A stretch of 64,000 nucleotides of DNA from Candidatus Saccharimonadota bacterium (GCA_030528625.1 JAUMYN010000001.1:186001-250000), one strand, 5' to 3'. Positions 1 through 8,636 are shown, counted from the stretch's first letter. The notes: generated by a model not told the origin, from the letters alone. A program made the numbers and translations.

Positions 1-1
1 T

Positions 2-769
2 CTGACGGTACTGCCGAGCCTGCTTGATAAGGTGCACATGAATATCAAGGCGGGGCACGACGAGTTTGCGCTGTTTGAGATGGGTAAGGGTCATAACAAG
101 CGACGCGGTGCAGGTCAGGATGGGTTGCCTGGGGCCGACAGTTTCACCGATATAGTGTATGCCGCCAAAAAACCGCAGAGCGGCGCGCCGTTTTATCGAG
201 TCAGACGGCTGGTTGAACAATTGGCGCGCGACTTGGGGTTTCGGCCAGTGTTCGTACCGATTGAGCAGGCGCTCAGTGATCCACTGGCGGCACCATTTGA
301 TCAGGCGCGCAGTGCGCTAGTGGAGACGAGCGACGGGCAGCGTATCGGTCTGGTTGGTGAACTCAAGCAATCAGTGATGAAGCAATTCAAGCTCCCGCAA
401 TACACGGCCGCGGCGACACTGGATACGGCTGGTTTGGAGCGGGCCTATTTGGCGCGACGTACCATGTATCAACCGCTGAGCCGCTATCCGTCAACTTCGC
501 AAGATATGTCGCTGCGGGTGCCAACCGCCTGTCGTTTTGGCGAGCTACAGGCAGTGCTGGAGCAGGCGATCAGCGAGCAGACGGACATATCAGTCCAGTT
601 GCAGCCGCTTGCCGTCTATCAACCGCATCAGGACGCCGACACCAAGACGCTGACCTTCCGTCTGACGTTTACGTCACCTCAACAGACATTGAGTGATGCG
701 GTCGTGGCGCCGATCATGCAGCGATTGGCGGCAGCGGCCCGTCAGCAGTGCCAAGCGGAGCTGGCCTGA
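2..769 (+). CDS. pheT: Phenylalanine--tRNA ligase beta subunit, C-terminal part (5' truncated by window edge)
   Basis: The reading frame is open from base 2, so the gene begins before the window; about 255 C-terminal codons are visible. The protein is the beta chain of the alpha2-beta2 phenylalanyl-tRNA synthetase. The first half resembles the catalytic-like core (LLDKVHMNIKAGHDEFALFE). The last ~95 residues, starting near YQPLSRYPSTSQDMSLRV, form an FDX-ACB (ferredoxin-fold anticodon-binding) domain typical of PheT C-termini. The TGA stop overlaps the ATG of the following ABC transporter (TGATG), suggesting translational coupling. An in-frame GTG at 32 is only an internal codon. Confidence 0.9.
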   Translation: MTVLPSLLDKVHMNIKAGHDEFALFEMGKGHNKRRGAGQDGLPGADSFTDIVYAAKKPQSGAPFYRVRRLVEQLARDLGFRPVFVPIEQALSDPLAAPFDQARSALVETSDGQRIGLVGELKQSVMKQFKLPQYTAAATLDTAGLERAYLARRTMYQPLSRYPSTSQDMSLRVPTACRFGELQAVLEQAISEQTDISVQLQPLAVYQPHQDADTKTLTFRLTFTSPQQTLSDAVVAPIMQRLAAAARQQCQAELA

Positions 770-2562
770 TGCGTTGGCTCATGAAAAGTCTCGGCTATGC
801 TCGCGGCATGGGATGGTATTATCTTGGCGTGAGCGTCTGCTCGATCTTGGTGGCCCTGACTGGCATCGCAATTCCATTTGTGATCGCTCATGCAACGACA
901 CTGATGGTGGCGGCTATCGAGGGACAGGCGGTTGGCGTGGCACACGTGCTGTGGCTGGCGGCATTGTTGCTAGCGCTTGACGTGGCCAATACGCTGATTC
1001 GCAATCTCGGCGGCTACTGGGGTGATATTATGTCGACCAAGCTCAAGGCGCAGCTGTCGACGCAGTACTATCATCATCTGCTCGGTTTGCCGCAAAGTTA
1101 TTTTGATGGCGAGCTGACGGGTACGATTATCAACCGACTAAATCGAGCCATCACCGAGCTGAGCCAGTTTCTCAATATGTTCGCCAATAGCTTTTTCCAG
1201 CTGCTACTTACCACCGTCATCACCATCGGCATCGTCATCGGCTACAGTCTGGAGCTGGCGGCGCTGATTATCATCATGTACCCGCTGTTTTTGTGGTTGA
1301 CTGCGCTCACTAGCAAGCGGTGGCAGCACTTTCAGTCGCGCAAAAATCACGAAACTGATCGGGCGAGCGGACGGTTTGCCGAAGTGGTGTCGCAAATCAA
1401 GGTGGTCAAAAGTTACGTCAGGGAGAGCCTGGAGTATCGGCACTTCACCAAGCGCTACCGTAAAACCATCGCCGTAACCCGTAAGCAGTCGCGCTATTGG
1501 CACATCATGGATGTGATTCGTGGCGTGGTGCTGAGCGTTATCTTCTTCCTGATGTTTGCCTATATTTTTGTGCAAACGGCGGCGGGGCGTTTTTCGATCG
1601 GTGACATGGTGCTGTTGATTACGCTAATCAATAATCTGCGCATGCCGCTATTTAATATGAGCTTCATTGTCGATCATTTTCAGAAAGCCATGGCCGGCAG
1701 CAAGGATTTTATCAAGGCGATGGAACGGCAGCCGGAATTGCAGGACGCCAAGGATGCCGGCGAGCTGGTGGTACAGCGCGGCGCAGTGGCGTTTCGCGGA
1801 GTGTCATTTCGCTATGCCAGCGTGCCGCATCATCCAGTGCTGCATGATGTGTCCTTTACGATCAAACCGGGCGAACACGTGGCGTTGGTTGGCGAGTCGG
1901 GCGGCGGCAAGACGACAATTACCAATCTACTGATGCGGCTGTATGAGGTGGATGAGGGTGAAATCACGATTGACGACACGCCGATTACTGCGGTAACTCA
2001 GCGGAGTGTACGGGAGCATATTGCCACGGTGTTTCAGGAACCAGCGCTGTTTTCAGGAACGATTCGGGAGAATATCGCCTATGGCAAGAAAGAAGCGACC
2101 GATGAAGAGGTGATAGCGGCGGCGCGGGCGGCCAACGCCGATGAGTTTATTCGCCAACTGGACGACGGGTATGAGACGCAGATTGGCGAACGCGGCCTGC
2201 GCCTGAGTGGCGGCCAAAAACAGCGTATCGCCATCGCTCGCGCTATTCTGAAAGACGCGCCGATTTTGATTCTTGACGAGGCGACCAGCAGTCTGGACAA
2301 CAAGAGCGAGCAGCTGGTGCAGCAAGCGCTTGGCCGGCTGATGAAAGGCCGTACTACGTTGATCATTGCCCATCGCCTGAGTACTATCGCGGCGGTCGAC
2401 CAGATCATTACCCTCAAGCACGGCCAGGTGGATGAAATCGGTACGCCGCGGCAGCTGGCTAAAACTGATGGCATCTATGCGACGTTGCTGCGCCTGCAGC
2501 AGGCGGCTGGGGCTGGTGAACAGCTGGCGGCCTATGACATTGCGGCTGAAGCAAAAGATTGA
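769..2562 (+). CDS. ABC transporter, fused permease and ATPase (exporter type)
   Basis: The ~597-aa protein is a type IV ABC exporter half-transporter. The N-terminal ~330 residues carry about six hydrophobic membrane segments, and the C-terminal half is a nucleotide-binding domain. Visible motifs are Walker A GESGGGKTT (about residue 375), the signature LSGGQKQR (about 479), Walker B ILILDEAT (about 500) and the H-loop in AHRLS (about 533). It should work as a homodimer exporting lipid, peptide or drug; the substrate cannot be read from sequence. I chose ATG at 769, which overlaps the pheT stop, over an in-frame GTG at 748 inside pheT. Confidence 0.9.
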   Translation: MRWLMKSLGYARGMGWYYLGVSVCSILVALTGIAIPFVIAHATTLMVAAIEGQAVGVAHVLWLAALLLALDVANTLIRNLGGYWGDIMSTKLKAQLSTQYYHHLLGLPQSYFDGELTGTIINRLNRAITELSQFLNMFANSFFQLLLTTVITIGIVIGYSLELAALIIIMYPLFLWLTALTSKRWQHFQSRKNHETDRASGRFAEVVSQIKVVKSYVRESLEYRHFTKRYRKTIAVTRKQSRYWHIMDVIRGVVLSVIFFLMFAYIFVQTAAGRFSIGDMVLLITLINNLRMPLFNMSFIVDHFQKAMAGSKDFIKAMERQPELQDAKDAGELVVQRGAVAFRGVSFRYASVPHHPVLHDVSFTIKPGEHVALVGESGGGKTTITNLLMRLYEVDEGEITIDDTPITAVTQRSVREHIATVFQEPALFSGTIRENIAYGKKEATDEEVIAAARAANADEFIRQLDDGYETQIGERGLRLSGGQKQRIAIARAILKDAPILILDEATSSLDNKSEQLVQQALGRLMKGRTTLIIAHRLSTIAAVDQIITLKHGQVDEIGTPRQLAKTDGIYATLLRLQQAAGAGEQLAAYDIAAEAKD

Positions 2563-2568
2563 TATACT
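2540..2568 (+). promoter_or_regulatory. Promoter for the FKBP-trxB-ppa group
   Basis: A TTGCGG -35-like box at 2540-2545 is followed after 17 nt by a -10 box TATACT at 2563-2568. The transcript would begin about 18 nt before the FKBP start codon and carry an AAAGGAGG ribosome site. The -35 lies inside the end of the ABC transporter gene. Confidence 0.55.
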
Positions 2569-2592
2569 GAAAAGAGTAATTAAAGGAGGAAT

Positions 2593-3297
2593 ATGGCAAC
2601 GACGAGAGGGCAGCGCTGGGGTATTTGGATTATTGCTGGAACAATGCTAGTAGGGACGATTGGCGGTTTTATTGCCATGATGGTGGCGCCAGCTAATGAG
2701 GCGCGTGATCGGGCCGCGCTGGAAGCGGTGCAGAAGCAATATAGCGAAGCAACAGCAGCCTATCAAAAGACAGTGGAGCAGAAGGCCACTGAATATGCTG
2801 CGCGGTATTATGGACAGATTGCGTCGTATACTGCGCGCGTCGCGGCATTTGATTCGGCGGCAGTAACCGAGCTGAAAAAAGAAGATCTTAAGGTCGGTGA
2901 CGGCGAGGAAATTACCGCTCAATCGGTGTTTGCCGCCTACTATATTGGCTGGAGTCCCAAGGGTGAAGTTTTTGATCAGTCGATCGCTGATGAGGGCGGG
3001 ACGCTAAAGACCTTTCTCTATCAATCTAGTCCTGCGGTGCCAGGTCTAGACCAGGGTTTAAGTAAGGCAGCGCTCATTCAGGGCTGGAAGCAGGGCATGG
3101 TCGGTATGAAAATTGGCGGGGTGCGCGAGCTGACGGTTCCGGCATCGCTGGCCTATGGCGAGGCTGGCTCGGGTGATAAAATTCCGGCTAACACACCGCT
3201 CAAGTTTATCGTGATGGCGGTACCAAAGCCAGCTGATAAACCAGAAATTCCGGAACTACTAAAAAAGGAGTACAAAAAATATGGCATTGATGTCTGA
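2593..3297 (+). CDS. Membrane-anchored FKBP-type peptidyl-prolyl cis-trans isomerase
   Basis: The protein has 234 residues. A short basic N-terminus is followed by one membrane segment (about residues 13-32, WIIAGTMLVGTIGGFIAMMV), then a charged, Gln/Ala-rich linker likely to be helical. A C-terminal FKBP domain spans about residues 110-215 and includes PAVPGLDQGLSKAALIQGWKQG, MKIGGVRELTVP and LAYGEAGSGDKIPANTPLKF. It should catalyse proline isomerisation during folding of exported proteins on the outer face of the membrane. The start has a strong AAAGGAGG site. Its 3' end overlaps trxB by 17 nt. Confidence 0.88.
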   Translation: MATTRGQRWGIWIIAGTMLVGTIGGFIAMMVAPANEARDRAALEAVQKQYSEATAAYQKTVEQKATEYAARYYGQIASYTARVAAFDSAAVTELKKEDLKVGDGEEITAQSVFAAYYIGWSPKGEVFDQSIADEGGTLKTFLYQSSPAVPGLDQGLSKAALIQGWKQGMVGMKIGGVRELTVPASLAYGEAGSGDKIPANTPLKFIVMAVPKPADKPEIPELLKKEYKKYGIDV

Positions 3298-4222
3298 TAA
3301 AGTGGTCATTATTGGTGCGGGGCCAAGCGCTCTCACGGCAGCGATTTATTTGACGCGCGAGGATGTTACCACTACATTGTACGAGCGCGGCGTGGTTGGC
3401 GGCATGGCGGCGATTACCGATCAGATCGATAACTATCCAGGCTTTGCCGAGGGCGTGACGGGTATGAAGTTGGCCGGTGAACTGCAAAAGCAGGCGGAGC
3501 GTTTTGGTGCTGATATTCAGTACGGCGAGGCGACGAGCCTTAAGGCGATCGATGGCGGCGTGGAAGTAGTGATTGACGGAAAGCCAGTGCAGGCAGGTGC
3601 GGTGTTGTTGGCAACCGGTTCAAATCACCGCAAGCTTGGCGTGCCAGGCGAAGATGAACTGTACGGCCGCGGCGTACATTACTGCGCGACGTGTGACGGG
3701 GCGTTTTATCGCGACAGGCGGCTGATCGTGGTTGGCGGCGGCAACTCGGCGGTGCAAGAGGCGATGTTCTTGACCCGGTATGCTACACACATTGACCTGC
3801 TGGTGCGCAGCAAGCTTCGTGCCAGTGAAGTGCTTCAAAAAGAGTTACAAAAGTATGTCGATGAGGGTAAAATTACCGTCCATATTGGCGCGACGACTGA
3901 CGAAATTATCGTAAACGACGGTACGTTTTATGGCGTGCGCTCAACACAAGACGGTGAAGAGAAGGAGTTTACTGCCGATGCGCTCTTTGTGTTTATTGGC
4001 CTGATCCCAAATACGCAGTTTTTGCAGGATTCGGCGATTGAGCTGGATGGAGCAGGACATATTATCACTGATGAACATCTCCGCACTAGCGTGCCGGGTG
4101 TCTTCGCGTCGGGTGATGTCCGCTCTGGTGCCACTATGCAGATTGCTTCGGCGGTCGGCGAGGGCGCGGAAGCTGCTTTGCAGATTCGAGAATATTTACA
4201 AGCAAAAGCCAGAGAGGAGTAA
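3281..4222 (+). CDS. trxB: Thioredoxin reductase (NADPH, FAD-dependent)
   Basis: The 313-aa length is normal for low-molecular-weight thioredoxin reductase. The N-terminal FAD-binding motif is GAGPSALTAAIY. The redox pair sits in YCATCDG (Cys135 and Cys138), the NADPH motif is VVGGGNSAVQEA, and the C-terminal FAD motif GVFASGDV is present. It passes electrons from NADPH to thioredoxin or a similar partner in the cytosol. The start at 3281 lies inside the FKBP gene and is preceded by AAAAGGAG; a second ATG (3290) is less well placed. ppa follows after 3 nt. Confidence 0.95.
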   Translation: MALMSDKVVIIGAGPSALTAAIYLTREDVTTTLYERGVVGGMAAITDQIDNYPGFAEGVTGMKLAGELQKQAERFGADIQYGEATSLKAIDGGVEVVIDGKPVQAGAVLLATGSNHRKLGVPGEDELYGRGVHYCATCDGAFYRDRRLIVVGGGNSAVQEAMFLTRYATHIDLLVRSKLRASEVLQKELQKYVDEGKITVHIGATTDEIIVNDGTFYGVRSTQDGEEKEFTADALFVFIGLIPNTQFLQDSAIELDGAGHIITDEHLRTSVPGVFASGDVRSGATMQIASAVGEGAEAALQIREYLQAKAREE

Positions 4223-4225
4223 GCT

Positions 4226-4756
4226 ATGGCAGATTTTAATCAAGTACTAACCCCGGGTGATTACCAAAACGGCGAATTGACCGTAGTCGTGGAGATTCCG
4301 ACCGGGTCGAATCATAAAATTGAGTGGGACCGCAAGGTTGGCGTGATGCGTCTGGATCGTGTGGAGCCGGCAATTTTTGCCAAGCCAACCAACTATGGCT
4401 TTATTCCGCAGACGTTGGATGAGGATGGCGATGAGCTGGATGTACTATTAGTGACCGATCAGCCGCTGACGACTGGACTGGTGGTGACGGCGCGCATTTT
4501 GGGCGTGATGAAGTTTGTTGATGACGACGAGGTTGACGATAAAATTATCGCCGTGCCAAGCGATGACCGCAACAACGGCGACGCTATCCAGTCGCTCGAA
4601 GACTTGCCGGCGCAGCTGATCAGGCAGATCGAGTTCCATTTCAATCGCTACAAGGATCTGAAAAAGCCAGGTTCGACCGTCGTCAAGGGCTTTGAGGGCG
4701 TGGAATCAGCTAAGCAGGTGATTGCTGAAGCGATTGAACGCTGGAATAATCAGTAA
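4226..4756 (+). CDS. ppa: Inorganic pyrophosphatase (family I, soluble)
   Basis: The 176-aa protein hydrolyses pyrophosphate to two phosphates and pulls biosynthetic reactions forward. Family I signatures are present: the N-terminal VVVEIPTGSNHKIEWD, the Tyr-bearing NYGFIPQTL, and the metal site DEDGDELDVLLV matching D-x-D-x-x-D. The start codon follows a GAGGAG site 3 nt after the trxB stop, so it is probably the third gene of the FKBP-trxB-ppa group. A hairpin terminator follows. Confidence 0.95.
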   Translation: MADFNQVLTPGDYQNGELTVVVEIPTGSNHKIEWDRKVGVMRLDRVEPAIFAKPTNYGFIPQTLDEDGDELDVLLVTDQPLTTGLVVTARILGVMKFVDDDEVDDKIIAVPSDDRNNGDAIQSLEDLPAQLIRQIEFHFNRYKDLKKPGSTVVKGFEGVESAKQVIAEAIERWNNQ

Positions 4757-4776
4757 GCAGCCATAGCCATTAGCGT

Positions 4777-4806
4777 AAGCCTCGTGAAAGCGGGGCTTAT
4801 TTTTTG
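4777..4806 (+). terminator. Rho-independent terminator after ppa
   Basis: AAGCCTCG (4777-4784) pairs with CGGGGCTT (4791-4798) with one T-G wobble and a 6-nt loop, followed by ATTTTTTG. The T-tract lies inside the last codons of the convergent rel gene. Read on the minus strand the hairpin has no T-tract. Confidence 0.75.
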
Positions 4807-6317
4807 CGCCGAAACAGCGATGATACGCCACCAGTCAATGTCTGTAAGATACCGCCCTGATGCGCCAGTTGCGAGCGGAGTTTTTCTTTGGCGTGCGGCG
4901 TCACTACCATCTCGCGCCAGTCAGGGTTAGGTTTGGCTGATTTGCTGGTGAGCACTTCTACTGTATCGCCGTGCTGAAGCTGGTAGGTAAAGGGTTTCAT
5001 GACGCCATTGACCTTAAAGCCGCTGGCGTGGGCCGCCACATCGGAATGAATCCGGTACGCATAATCCAGCGGGAAAGCACCGCGCGGCAGATCATAAATA
5101 TCGCCCTTGGGTGAATAGACAAAAATCCGATCCTCAAACAGTTTCATACGAAACTTCGCGCTGTCAAAGACCTTGCCCTCGCGCGCTTTAGCGGCCGTTT
5201 CTTGCAAATCACGAATCCAGGCTAAATCGGTCGGCAGCGCGGCCATCTTGCCAGTGCGGTAGGCATCGGTCATTTTCTGCTCGTTATAATGAAAGCTGGC
5301 CGCCAACCCCCGCTCAGCGTAATCATGCATTTCCTGGGTGCGAATTTGCAGCTCAACAATTTGCCCAGTTGGTGTTTGCACGGTGGTGTGCAGACTTTGA
5401 TAACCGTTTGGCTTGGGGTTGGCAACATAATCTTTGATGCGTTCGAACAGCGGCTGATACATCTCGTGCAAGATGCCTAGTACTAAATAAGCGGTTGCCA
5501 CGTCGTCAACGATGATGCGCAGTGCGATCAGATCATAAATTTTGTCAATATCGCCCACGCGATCAAGTTTTTTGAAGAGGCTATAGACACTCTTGACGCG
5601 TCCGTCCATCTCGAAAGGCAGCTTTTCGGCCGTCAAACGCGCCGCGATTTCTCGGCGCACCTTGTCGAGCTTGCGATGACTCTTTTTCAGCCGGCTATCC
5701 ATCAGGCTTTTGGTTTCATGAAAGGTGCGCGGCATCAAAAACTTAAAACTCAGCTCTTCCAGCTGGACGCGAACTCGTCCCATATTCAGCCGGTCGGCCA
5801 GCGGCGCAAATACCTCTAGCGTCTCGCGGGCGATTTTCTTCTGTTTGTCAGGCGGCATGAATTGCAGGGTGCGCATATTATGCAGCCGGTCGGCCAGCTT
5901 AATAATGATCACCCGCACATCTTCGCCCACGGCAATCATGAGTTTGGCCAGATTGTCCTTGGTCTCGGGCAGATAGCTTTCCAAGCTACGCATCCCGGCC
6001 CGCGCCTGGGACACCTTGGTGACGCCATCTACTAAAAATGCCACATCGCGGCCGAACAAATTTTCCAGCTCCTCGAGTGTCGCGTCGGTGTCTTCCACTG
6101 TATCGTGCAGTACCCCAGCAATCACCGTATCAATATCCATACCCCATTCCACCAAAATGCCCGCCACCCCAAGAGGATGAATAATATATGACTCGCCGCT
6201 TTTGCGCAACTGGCCGTCGTGTTTCTCGCACGCATAGGCAATAGCGCCCTCTAGCTCTAGTAGCTGCGCCTCATCGTATTGCGGTTCCGCCAAGTCCATC
6301 AACTCGTCGCGTGTCAT
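4797..6317 (-). CDS. rel: Bifunctional (p)ppGpp synthetase/hydrolase, shortened Rel/SpoT
   Basis: The 506-aa protein makes and degrades the alarmone (p)ppGpp. The N-terminal HD hydrolase has HDTVEDT (His71-Asp72, Glu75-Asp76) intact. The synthetase domain contains FERIKDYVANPKPNGYQSLH; its RIKD matches the RxKD motif of bifunctional Rel rather than the ExDD of synthetase-only RelA. A TGS domain (RIFVYSPKGDIYDLPRGA) follows, then the protein ends. Canonical Rel proteins are about 730 residues with helical, zinc-finger or RIS, and ACT domains, which are absent here. The -10 box lies 6 nt before the ATG, so the mRNA is probably leaderless. Confidence 0.93.
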   Translation of the reverse strand: MTRDELMDLAEPQYDEAQLLELEGAIAYACEKHDGQLRKSGESYIIHPLGVAGILVEWGMDIDTVIAGVLHDTVEDTDATLEELENLFGRDVAFLVDGVTKVSQARAGMRSLESYLPETKDNLAKLMIAVGEDVRVIIIKLADRLHNMRTLQFMPPDKQKKIARETLEVFAPLADRLNMGRVRVQLEELSFKFLMPRTFHETKSLMDSRLKKSHRKLDKVRREIAARLTAEKLPFEMDGRVKSVYSLFKKLDRVGDIDKIYDLIALRIIVDDVATAYLVLGILHEMYQPLFERIKDYVANPKPNGYQSLHTTVQTPTGQIVELQIRTQEMHDYAERGLAASFHYNEQKMTDAYRTGKMAALPTDLAWIRDLQETAAKAREGKVFDSAKFRMKLFEDRIFVYSPKGDIYDLPRGAFPLDYAYRIHSDVAAHASGFKVNGVMKPFTYQLQHGDTVEVLTSKSAKPNPDWREMVVTPHAKEKLRSQLAHQGGILQTLTGGVSSLFRRKK

Positions 6318-6329
6318 ATGTTTATTATA
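6318..6329 (-). promoter_or_regulatory. Leaderless-type -10 promoter of rel
   Basis: On the minus strand TGC-TATAAT occupies plus positions 6324-6332 (hexamer 6324-6329). Six bases separate it from the rel ATG (6315-6317). A transcript starting about 7 nt after the hexamer would begin at the start codon. I see no good -35 box. Confidence 0.6.
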
Positions 6330-6375
6330 GCAAAAGAGTGCCAGCCCTCGGATGATGTGTCGTTCGGGTGGCTAT

Positions 6376-6383
6376 GGTATAAT
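6376..6383 (+). promoter_or_regulatory. Extended -10 promoter of gap
   Basis: TGG-TATAAT, an extended -10 with the hexamer at 6378-6383, lies about 37 nt before the gap ATG. Unlike rel, this transcript would carry a ~30-nt leader with a GGGAGG ribosome site. Confidence 0.6.
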
Positions 6384-6419
6384 ATCCCTAAACGCTAATG
6401 CTTGATAACGGGAGGGATT

Positions 6420-7442
6420 ATGGCGACAATAAAAGTAGCGATTAACGGCTTTGGGCGGATTGGACGCAGCGCTTTCAAGATTGCTTGGGAGCGCAACGAT
6501 CTGGAAGTTGTGGCAATTAACGATTTGACGGACACGCGGACGCTGGCGTATCTATTGAAGCACGATAGTAATTATGGTGATTATGCCCGCGAGGTGTCGC
6601 ACACTGACACGGCGCTGGTGGTGGACGGCAGGGAGGTCAAGGTACTGGCCGAAAAAGACCCAAGCCTGCTGCCATGGGGCGCGCTGGACATTGACGTGGT
6701 GATTGAGTCGACGGGGCTATTCACCGACAAGGAAGGCGCGGGCAAGCATCTGTTGGCTGGTGCCAAGCGGGTGGTAATTTCTGGGCCAACTAAGTCCGAG
6801 GGCATCGATACCATCGTGCTTGGCACAAATGATGACAAGATTTCCCACGCCACGCCCATTGTGTCAAATGCCAGCTGCACTACCAACAGCCTGGGCGCGG
6901 TGATGGCAGTGCTGGACGCGGCGTTTGGGGTGGAAAAATCGATGCTGACGACCATCCACAGCTACACCGCCAGCCAGCGCTTGCAGGATGCGCCCGCCAA
7001 AGATCTGCGCGAGGGGCGCAATGCTGCGGAAAATATGGTGCCGACCACGACTGGTGCGGCGATTGCCGTGACCAAAACGCTGCCGCAGCTGGCGGGGCGG
7101 TTTGATGGCCTGAGCGTGCGGGTGCCCACTCCGGTGGTTAGCCTGAGCGACGTTACCGCGCTGCTGCGCCGCAACGTCACGGTTGACGAAGTAAATACCG
7201 CGTTTCGGCAGGCTGCGCAGGAGCGATTTTATCAGGGAATTTTGGGCGTTAGCGAGGAGCCGCTGGTCAGCCGCGATTTTATCGGCAATTCGCATTCCGG
7301 CGTTGTCGATCTGCCGCTCACCAAGGTGGTTGATGGCAATTTGGTGAAAATCATGGTGTGGTACGACAATGAGTGGGGTTATTCCAACCGCCTGGTCGAA
7401 CTGGTGGCCGATATCGGTGCGACGGTGCAGCGCGGCGCTTAG
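6420..7442 (+). CDS. gap: Glyceraldehyde-3-phosphate dehydrogenase (NAD-dependent, class I)
   Basis: The 340-aa enzyme oxidises and phosphorylates glyceraldehyde-3-phosphate to 1,3-bisphosphoglycerate in lower glycolysis. The NAD-binding INGFGRIGR is at the N-terminus, and the catalytic cysteine is Cys153 in NASCTTN. HSYTASQ and the C-terminal WYDNEWGYSNR are also present. The start is the ATG after GGGAGG; an in-frame TTG at 6402 precedes the ribosome site and is unlikely. The stop overlaps by 4 nt the stop of the convergent hypothetical gene, with no terminator between them. Confidence 0.97.
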   Translation: MATIKVAINGFGRIGRSAFKIAWERNDLEVVAINDLTDTRTLAYLLKHDSNYGDYAREVSHTDTALVVDGREVKVLAEKDPSLLPWGALDIDVVIESTGLFTDKEGAGKHLLAGAKRVVISGPTKSEGIDTIVLGTNDDKISHATPIVSNASCTTNSLGAVMAVLDAAFGVEKSMLTTIHSYTASQRLQDAPAKDLREGRNAAENMVPTTTGAAIAVTKTLPQLAGRFDGLSVRVPTPVVSLSDVTALLRRNVTVDEVNTAFRQAAQERFYQGILGVSEEPLVSRDFIGNSHSGVVDLPLTKVVDGNLVKIMVWYDNEWGYSNRLVELVADIGATVQRGA

Positions 7443-8002
7443 TTGCCGGATGTGCTGCTTCTGGCGGCGCTAATAGAGCCGCTAGCAGGCGTGGCAATAA
7501 CGGCCCGTACTGGCCGGCCATCCCCGTCGGTCACGATGCTGACCCGGACGGCGGCTTCAGCGGGCGCCAGCCCTTTGAGGTGTAGCCGAGGTTTGTCAGC
7601 GTGTTCCAGCCAGTTTTCTTTGGTGTATGGCTGTACAGCGGGGGCGGGCTCTCCGTTTAGTATCAGGCCTTCAGGGCAATTGAACACAACTTCATCAAGC
7701 TGGTTGTTAGTGTTAGTGCCGCTAAATTTGGGGTCAAATCGACGGTCGTTGATCCGTTCTACCGCTGCTGGCCGCGACTCGTCGGTCGCTGGGTTGGTGC
7801 ACTGCAAGTCATCTATAGTAACAAGGGTGTGCGGCATCTCCTTGCGTCCATTGTTGAAATAGGCTGGTATACCAAAAAGCATTGAGAACGTAAGCGCGCA
7901 GACTCCCAGGGTTGCGGCTCCGGTTGGGCCTTCAGGGGAAATATTTCCAGAGGTATTGGCTCTGTTTGTTATATCTGGTGCAGTGTCGCGGTTGCTTTCC
8001 AT
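7439..8002 (-). CDS. Hypothetical single-pass membrane-anchored protein
   Basis: I do not recognise this 187-aa protein. A polar N-terminus (about 30 residues) precedes one hydrophobic segment (GVCALTFSMLFGIPAYF, about residues 33-50). A ~135-residue Pro/Asp-rich tail follows, probably outside the cell, with two cysteines (one in DLQCTNP, one in VFNCPEG) that could form a disulfide. It has a strong AGGAG site and a near-perfect consensus promoter, which points to good expression. Its end overlaps gap tail to tail. Confidence 0.72.
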   Translation of the reverse strand: MESNRDTAPDITNRANTSGNISPEGPTGAATLGVCALTFSMLFGIPAYFNNGRKEMPHTLVTIDDLQCTNPATDESRPAAVERINDRRFDPKFSGTNTNNQLDEVVFNCPEGLILNGEPAPAVQPYTKENWLEHADKPRLHLKGLAPAEAAVRVSIVTDGDGRPVRAVIATPASGSISAARSSTSGN

Positions 8003-8041
8003 CGCTTTCTCCTCGGCTATGCTAACATAGCATATACTGTG

Positions 8042-8070
8042 ATTATAGCACTTTCATGTAAAATTGTCAA
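8042..8070 (-). promoter_or_regulatory. Consensus promoter of the 187-aa membrane protein
   Basis: On the minus strand TTGACA (plus 8065-8070), a 17-nt spacer and TATAAT (plus 8042-8047, preceded by TGC) make a full consensus sigma-70-type promoter. A perfect 6-bp inverted repeat, ATGCTA-ACA-TAGCAT (8019-8033), lies at the predicted transcript start and could be an operator or a 5' hairpin. Confidence 0.7.
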
Positions 8071-8097
8071 AATGATGGCAATCGGCTGTGCTAGAAA

Positions 8098-8129
8098 AGG
8101 AAAACCCCCGCATTACGTTTGATGCGGGG
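8098..8129 (-). terminator. Rho-independent terminator after the 114-aa membrane protein
   Basis: On the minus strand CCCCGCAT pairs with ATGCGGGG (plus 8106-8113 with 8122-8129) across an 8-nt loop and is followed by GTTTTCCTT. A second small hairpin (CGCGG-TATTT-CCGCG) lies just upstream at 8131-8145. Confidence 0.7.
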
Positions 8130-8202
8130 ACGCGGTATTTCCGCGATTTTACAGATATTTCTTTTCCGCGCCTCTGCTGGCGCGATGCACCTCGTTGTGT
8201 GA

Positions 8203-8547
8203 CTACCGCTGTCGCGCGCGGTACTGTTGTACCGCGTCGGTGAGTGCGGACGCCATCAACAAAATGATGGCGGCCCATGCCGACAGGTTGAAGAACCACG
8301 TCGGCAGTTGGCTTGCTGGCTCGGCGAGCCAACGAAGCTCCGCCGGGATTGACGGGGCGGACCAGTCGTCCTGGGCCGCCCCGGCCCAGGCGAGTGCGAT
8401 TAGGGCTAGGTGCCCTATCAGGGCGAGCGCGCCCAGCTGCGCCAGGGCGTGTGCCAGCCGGCGCTTCCAGAACGAATAGGCCGCTCCAGTGAGGAGCCAG
8501 ACAGTTCCGGCGAGGGTCGCGACGACGGTCAGAAATATGGTGGACAC
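8203..8547 (-). CDS. Hypothetical small membrane protein (about three TM segments)
   Basis: I do not recognise this ~114-aa hydrophobic protein. Segments near residues 2-24 (IFLTVVATLAGTVWLLTGAA), 35-58 (LAQLGALALIGHLALIALAWAG) and 85-105 (FNLSAWAAIILLMASAL) look membrane-spanning. The start is probably the GTG at 8545-8547, 8 nt after an AAAGGAGG site; a GTG at 8556 overlaps that site and cannot use it. A terminator follows and a long leader precedes it, so it appears to be a monocistronic unit with its own regulation. Confidence 0.6.
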   Translation of the reverse strand: MSTIFLTVVATLAGTVWLLTGAAYSFWKRRLAHALAQLGALALIGHLALIALAWAGAAQDDWSAPSIPAELRWLAEPASQLPTWFFNLSAWAAIILLMASALTDAVQQYRARQR

Positions 8548-8636
8548 AACGTCCACCTCCTTTCGGAAAGTTTGTGAGGTGCGGCCGTTCCGCGCCTCAA
8601 GCCCATGGCGTATCCGACGCCACGAACGAAGCGCGA

